Position numbers and translations under genes: made by a program | The notes under the pieces: model-generated | Databases searched by the model: none | What the model was told of the DNA's origin: nothing | Seen by the model: only the letters and a program-made list of their open reading frames with translations | Part shown: positions 58,507-64,000 of the stretch, one piece after another | Layout: the number at the start of each line of letters is the position of its first letter | How positions within the stretch are numbered: position 1 is the first letter of the stretch | From: Isoetes taiwanensis | Lineage: Eukaryota; Streptophyta; Lycopodiopsida; Isoetales; Isoetaceae | Assembly: GCA_021234155.1 (NCBI GenBank) | Contig: JAJEKV010000017.1 | Location: forward strand, 611,467 to 675,466 | Reading direction: 5' to 3' | DNA: 64,000 bases

Positions 58507-61488
58507 TTGTCAGGTATTTATATGAACAGAGGTTATTTTGCTCCACTAAATATGAAAGTATATCAGAGTAAGAACATGGATAGAGACAGACCTTTGCACG
58601 ACCTGACCGCAGATGCCATTGAATTTAGCAGACAAGGTGAGCTCATTCTTGCAGGAGATTTTAATGCCAGAACTAACAGTATGCAGGCAACGTCATATGA
58701 AAACATGGGAGACAATTTTTTAGAGGAGTATACAGAACCGGAGTTTGTAAGAACCTCCGTTGATGCGGTGATGAATAGTATGGAAAATTATCTATTAGAA
58801 TTGGCCACAGTATGCAATCTAAAAATACTGAATGGAATCCCACAATTCACACGGACAGATAAAGACACATGTTTCACTCCTACAGGGACTAGCACAATTG
58901 ATTATTTGCTGGCAAGTAAACAGAATTCTATGAAAGACTTCAGAATTCTAGAAAAAGAGGTGGAATCAGATCATACATGCCTGCTATTTCAACTTACAGG
59001 ACAGGTGCATAGACGTCCTGGGCCTACTGCTGGAGTTTTTAAACCCAAAATTTTGTTAAATTTCAAACATAAAGACAAGTATCAGGAACACCTCAACAAC
59101 ATGCTCATGCATCTGCAATGGAATGGGGATGTCGAATCAGACTCTCACACTTTGACGAAAACAATTTTAGAGGCGGCCCGCATAAGCTTTGGTGTTATTA
59201 AAAAAGGATCAAGAAGATATAATAGCTGGTGGGACGATGATTGCAAGAAGGCAAAGGATCGCTTGCCAAAAGCTTGCAGAATAAAGCCACGATGGTATAA
59301 AAATCTCATAAGAACAAAGAAAAGCCAGTTTTTTGCTCAAAAACAGTCCGAGTTCAGCCGCATTCTTGAGGAAGATCCCAAACTCTTTTGGAAAACATTA
59401 AGAGGTAAACAATCTAAGAACCATCTAGACATAGAGGACATCCTCTCCCTGGTCCAGAAACTCTATTTCAATGCAGATGCAGGAGAAATGCCAATAATGA
59501 ATATCACAGAGGATATTTTTAGTGAAACTGAAGTTGAGGATCAACTAAAACGGATGAAAAATGGCAAAGCATGGGACTTGATGGACCTATCATCAGAATT
59601 GCTGAAATGGTCTGATGGAAAGTTAACTCAAAAGCTAACGGAGCTTATGAATATGGCTGTCAGGAATGGGCTGCCAAAATCTTGGAGAGAGTATAAGATA
59701 GTCCCAATACACAAATCCGGATGCAGGGCAGACATAAAGAATTACCGTACCATCATGGTAGGCAACGTGTTTTCAAAGCTTTTGGGAGGCCTACTAGAAC
59801 GGAAGATTAATGAATGGGCAGAAAGACATGATAGAAGGGCTCATTGTCAGGCTGGTTTCAGACAAAAACATAACACTTTAGATCATCTCCTCACTCTGAT
59901 GGCATTATTTGAGCAAGCCAAGAGACCTCGCAGAGCACTTTACGTAGCATACATTGATTTCTCGAAAGTCTTTGACACAGTGCCCCGAGAACAACTATAG
60001 TTAAGGATGGAGAAGCTTGGTATCCCAGATGCATGGCGAGGTGCTGTTGCACGCTTGTATGAAGAAGTGTTAGCTAAACTGTCTGCAGAAATGCCAAATG
60101 AGATCCGAGGTACAATAGGAGTCAGACAAGGATGTCCGTTGTCACCCACTCTCTTTGGGCTGTACATAGATGAGCTGGAAGAATGGTTACAGAGCAGGGG
60201 ACATGCAGGTGCTAAACTAGGAGTGTTTGTGGTGCAATTGCTCATGTACGCTGATGACGTAGTGCTCATAGCAGATTCACCAGAAGGGTTACAGGGACAT
60301 TTAAATACATTGAGTCTCTTCTGCAGCTCAAGTAAAATGAAAGTAAACCTTTCCAAGACGAAGACAATGGTGATTGGTACAGTAAACCATCCGTCTTTCA
60401 TGTATCAAGGGGAGCAGTTAGAAGAAGTGGATTGCTACAAGTACCTGGGTTTGGAGATCTGTTCGAATTATAAGTGGAAAGAATGTGTACGGAAGCGAAT
60501 CATGGGAGGTAAGACTGCTCTATATTCAATGTTATCTAGATGCCATAGTTCATCATTATCTAGTTGGGGACTAAAAAAATGCTTTTCAAAACCCTGGTCC
60601 AGACAGTAGTATTATATGGCGCTCCCATTTGGGGGCTTTCGCTGCACACAAAAACATGGAATCAGGTAGAACAGGTGTTGAAAATATTCATTCAAGATGA
60701 ATTAGGTGTGGCAGATACCATATGCGATCCTATTGGCAGAGACAGGTCTCCTGCCTTTAGAAGCAGAGGCTTTATGTATGACAATGAATTTTGTAAATAG
60801 ACTTAGAGAAATGGACGATAGCAGATTACCCAAGGCAGTGATGGGTATACCATCGGGTTGGATCAAAGAAGAGCAAGACTGGGCTAGCCGATGGGGGATT
60901 ATGGCAGAAAATTGGCCGGATTCTGAAATAGGAGTGAGTGAGGTGGTTCAAGACAGTTTTGTCAGGAAATTATGGGAGAAAAGAGGCTCAAAGATGACCT
61001 TCTATCAGGAGGAGGTAAACCCATTACTTGTCTATGGTAGTGCTGATTACTTGTATGCCCTTATTTCAAAACAACTGAAAAGAAACATTGCAAGATACAG
61101 AACAGGGTCACACTCTTTGAAAATAGAGACAGGGCGATGGAAGAAACAGGTCCGGGAAGAGAGGGTTGGTGACATTTGTAAATCTGGCCAAGTGGAAGAC
61201 GAGGAGCATGTTTTCTTACGTTGCTCGGAATATAAGCATATAAGAGACAAGTATGGCATTTGTCAGCCAAATTTCCACTCTTTGTTATCATTAGATCGTA
61301 GACAATTAGGCACTTTTATGAAAACAGAATATCTCATAGAGGAAGGAAGGAAGGAAGGAAGGAAGTATATTTTAACGTCCACGGAGACCCACTGGCCTAT
61401 GAGACGGTTTTACAATATAGCAGAAAGTTTCCAAACACAAAATAAAACCACAGAAACCCTGTACAATGTGTCTCTACCACTGGGATGA
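58507..61488 (+). pseudogene. LINE with endonuclease C-terminus and YADD reverse transcriptase
   Basis: 58507-60000 encodes LILAGDFNART, a STIDYLL strand and ESDHTCLLF, the C-terminal half of an endonuclease of the apurinic type. The linker has Trp/Lys/Arg-rich text. The reverse transcriptase start follows: WREYKIVPIHKSG, NYRTIMVGNVFSKLL, AGFRQ and YIDFSKVFDTV. An amber stop at 59998-60000 breaks the frame; 60007-60609 continues in frame with GVRQGCPLSPTLF and LLMYADDVVLIAD, the catalytic box. After a frame change, 60706-61488 holds the C-terminal region with a Cys/His cluster (DICKSGQVEDEEHVFLRCSEYKHI). The 5' part of the endonuclease is missing. It differs in sequence from the LINE at 36-42 kb and belongs to another clade. 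Confidence 0.83.
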
Positions 61489-61499
61489 AAAAACCCCTC

Positions 61500-61900
61500 G
61501 TGTGGGAGGAAAAACCCTTGTAGTAGGCGTTGAGAGGCCCTATTTGGGCGCTCAAATTCCCTATGCTGTGAGGGACTCCCTGACGGTGGAGACTTGCAGA
61601 ATGTAGGACGCAAGACGTGCCACCATTGGCGAAGCCAGCAGTTGGTGAATTGCTATCTCAGAGCATCTGAGATCGGGCATGAGTCGCCGGATGTGTGCAT
61701 ATGCTGGGCATTCCTGTAGAGCATGGTGTTCATCTTCTACTATCTGCATGTGACAGCACTGGCATAATCTCTCATGCCGGGGGATTCCCTGCCCTCCATC
61801 CGCACCCCAGCGGCCTGTCTCAATTCTGAGACGGTGGGACCCTCTCCTTATTGCAGCTATAGCTCTTCGTTTCTTGGTGGAAATGTGTGCCTATAGAGGG
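61500..61900 (-). pseudogene. inverted C-terminal fragment of a related LINE
   Basis: Minus-strand reading gives RGSHRLRIETGRW then LCQCCHMQIVEDEHHALQECPAYAHIRRL. It matches the layout of GSHSLKIETGRW...CKSGQVEDEEHVFLRCSEYKHIRD in the adjacent plus-strand LINE, in opposite orientation. It is followed at 61900-61980 by a plus-oriented tail leading into AAT repeats. An inverted fragment next to a tail fits twin priming, but it could also be an independent insertion. Confidence 0.65.
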
Positions 61901-61980
61901 TTCTTGCTCAGCCTAATACAACAATAGGCGCTATTCATTGTAATTGTTGCTTCATGACCCTTAGGGTCCAACGAAGCATG

Positions 61981-62122
<142 letters not shown>

Positions 62123-64000
62123 GCTTTCATTTTTTAGATTGTTTCTTGATTATAGACAATGATAAAGTGAGATGGTTATATGGGTGCCTTGGCTTTGGAG
62201 GTTGTTCATTGTTGTAACTTTTGATTTGAAAAGAATTATATGTTTTCACATTAGGTAGAAGTAAAATAATGATTATAATATTAGACTAACCATAAGATTT
62301 CCAAGGCTTTTCAATTTGGAAAAACTATATGATAAGGAGCCATAGCAACAATTTGGGACTTGGCTACTCGATCAACCAAAATCACATGGCCCATCGCTAA
62401 GGTGTGTGACTCTAATTTGAATGCAATTATGCCTTTGACATATTCATGCCTTTGACATATATGATAAAGAGCATTCTTGACAATATTACTGATTGAGGTG
62501 TGTAGCAATACCTGTATCATATAAGCTAATAATGCTATATCTAAATAATGGATGTCCACTATTACTTAGAATGTCTTATATAGAAAATGACAGATATATA
62601 TTCATTTGATTGCTTTTTGATAGTATCATTAAGTTTGCTTAGTCCTAAAATGTGACCTTAAAAGTTGCAATGGTTAGGATTGAGCATTAGGGAGTGTGAT
62701 TGTCAAGATAGAATAGAGGCAATAAGCTCATAAGTCTTTGCTTGTTACACACATTCAGCATTTGTCAAAAGTAAATTGCAACCTCAAGAGACCATAAAAG
62801 ACATTAATACAATGGTATGGTCTATTTAAGCATGCATTCTTAAACAAATCAATTTTGGGAGTCTTAACCTTTGAAATTGCATGTAGCATTCAAAAAATAA
62901 TATGTGTCAACCTAATTGAACACCTTGGTGCAAATCAGCCCACAATGAAACACCAAGAAAAAGAAATTTATGCAGACTTTAAAAAAGCAACTCAAATCCA
63001 AAATCATCTTAAAAACATATCCTATTGTAGACGTCACCAACAAATATCAAATATATGCTTTGGTTCAATTACTTCAACTAAACCCTATGCAACTGAAAAC
63101 TAAAAAGCTCTAAACCGTGCAACTTACCTAACACCTTTGAAGCTCCATTTATCATCATTGTCCAGAGGTGACGTTGACTATGTCCAAATGTATTAAATTG
63201 CTTTACATGATTCTCACCCATCTATTGTGCATGTCTAATGTGCATGAACAGAGAAGTAATGTAATTTTATCAATAAATTAAAACCTAAAGAAAAGGCAGA
63301 AAACTAACCATTGTACTTGGAACTGTATTATCAAACAAAATAGGTTGCCTGTTGTGGTTTACCTTCACATTTGAAACAACAATTTTGTAAGTTGTGCATG
63401 TTACATCAACTTCCTACTAAGGCCAATAGAGACAGCCTGTGTGTTCTTGTAGACATTTTCTTGCTCATTACGCCATTCAATACAATGTTATCCTTGCAAG
63501 CCTGCTCCAAACAGCCCGAAGGGCCAGGCCAACAGAGACATCATGTGTTATTCAATACGATTTGCAAGCTTGCTCCAAACAGCCCCTAGGGCAAATAATA
63601 GAACTAGTACAAACAGCAATAAATGATAACAATGCTTTAGAGAAAAGTACCTCAATTCCATATTGTGCATGCTATTAAAGGAGAAGGGCCTTATCATACC
63701 AAAAAAAAGAGGTTCTAATCCTTGTCGAATGTAAACTCTGCGCTGCTTTCAAACCCAATAATAAAATTGAAGTACCAATTCTTGAAGCAATAAACCAATT
63801 CTACACCTGATGCAGCTAGTCCTGACTCTACTTAGCCATCCTTATTAGTTGAAAACTGTACTATGCATGGCAAGTATGCACCTGCAAGTGTTATGGTTAT
63901 CAGAGCTTGAGAGTTACACAATTCTGTGGGGATGCAATCAATCAGGAAATTGATCCCAAGGAATACCATGACAGCACATAGACCTTAGGACTAAACTCTG
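62123..64000. other. AT-rich region without recognised genes
   Basis: No family is recognised. A short diverged duplication containing GCAAGC(C/T)TGCTCCAAACAGCCC lies at about 63496-63590. Confidence 0.4.

Overview
This is nuclear DNA of a land plant. It has spliced genes with GT-AG introns, a plastid-targeted RUS-family gene, fragments of a plant subtilase and a NIP-type aquaporin, and plant-type LTR and LINE retrotransposons. The density of nested, decayed mobile elements suggests a large genome such as a fern, lycophyte or similar, but the sequence does not name the species. No rRNA, confident tRNA or CRISPR was seen.

Layout. 1-5.5 kb: mostly anonymous DNA with one poly(A)-tailed retroposon (3283-4249) flanked by a 14-bp target duplication. 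5.53-14.93 kb: 'element A', a DNA transposon bounded by 31-bp perfect inverted repeats. It carries two divergent decayed genes, a GHTHD-type transposase-like protein (minus) and a DNA methyltransferase-like protein (plus). Between them, and in introns, lie palindromes built on CTATGCGCGCATAG at a spacing of about 40 bp. 15-17.3 kb: anonymous DNA with small tandem repeats. 17.4-21.0 kb: the only clearly intact host gene, a seven-exon RUS1-like gene (633 aa). 21.7-22.9 kb: a subtilase pseudogene.

23.9-54.6 kb: 'element B', a diverged relative of A in the opposite orientation. It has the same two divergent genes but a different palindrome, GTGTATTCCGGAATACAC, in two arrays of 42-bp period. B has been broken up by three large insertions: a gag-only LTR retrotransposon with 2.5-kb LTRs (25647-32130), a LINE plus about 4 kb of 3' sequence (about 32199-42677), and a 6.3-kb element with TTAA flanks and CACTAGAG termini holding a 1.8-kb polypyrimidine tract (42905-49198). 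54.8-57.9 kb: a second, truncated minus-strand copy of the LTR family, itself carrying a 599-bp insertion with a 9-bp target duplication. 58.5-62.1 kb: another LINE (endonuclease and YADD reverse transcriptase), an inverted LINE tail fragment and an (AAT)n(ATT)n hairpin. 62.1-64 kb: nothing recognised.

The most interesting item is the A/B family: a transposase-like gene and a DNA methyltransferase-like gene expressed divergently around family-specific, helically phased palindrome arrays. Both copies look inactive. Some frameshifts may be sequencing error: where the two 2.5-kb LTRs differ, the differences cluster in particular C/G-containing words, and the same change (CAGAG to CGTGAG) recurs.
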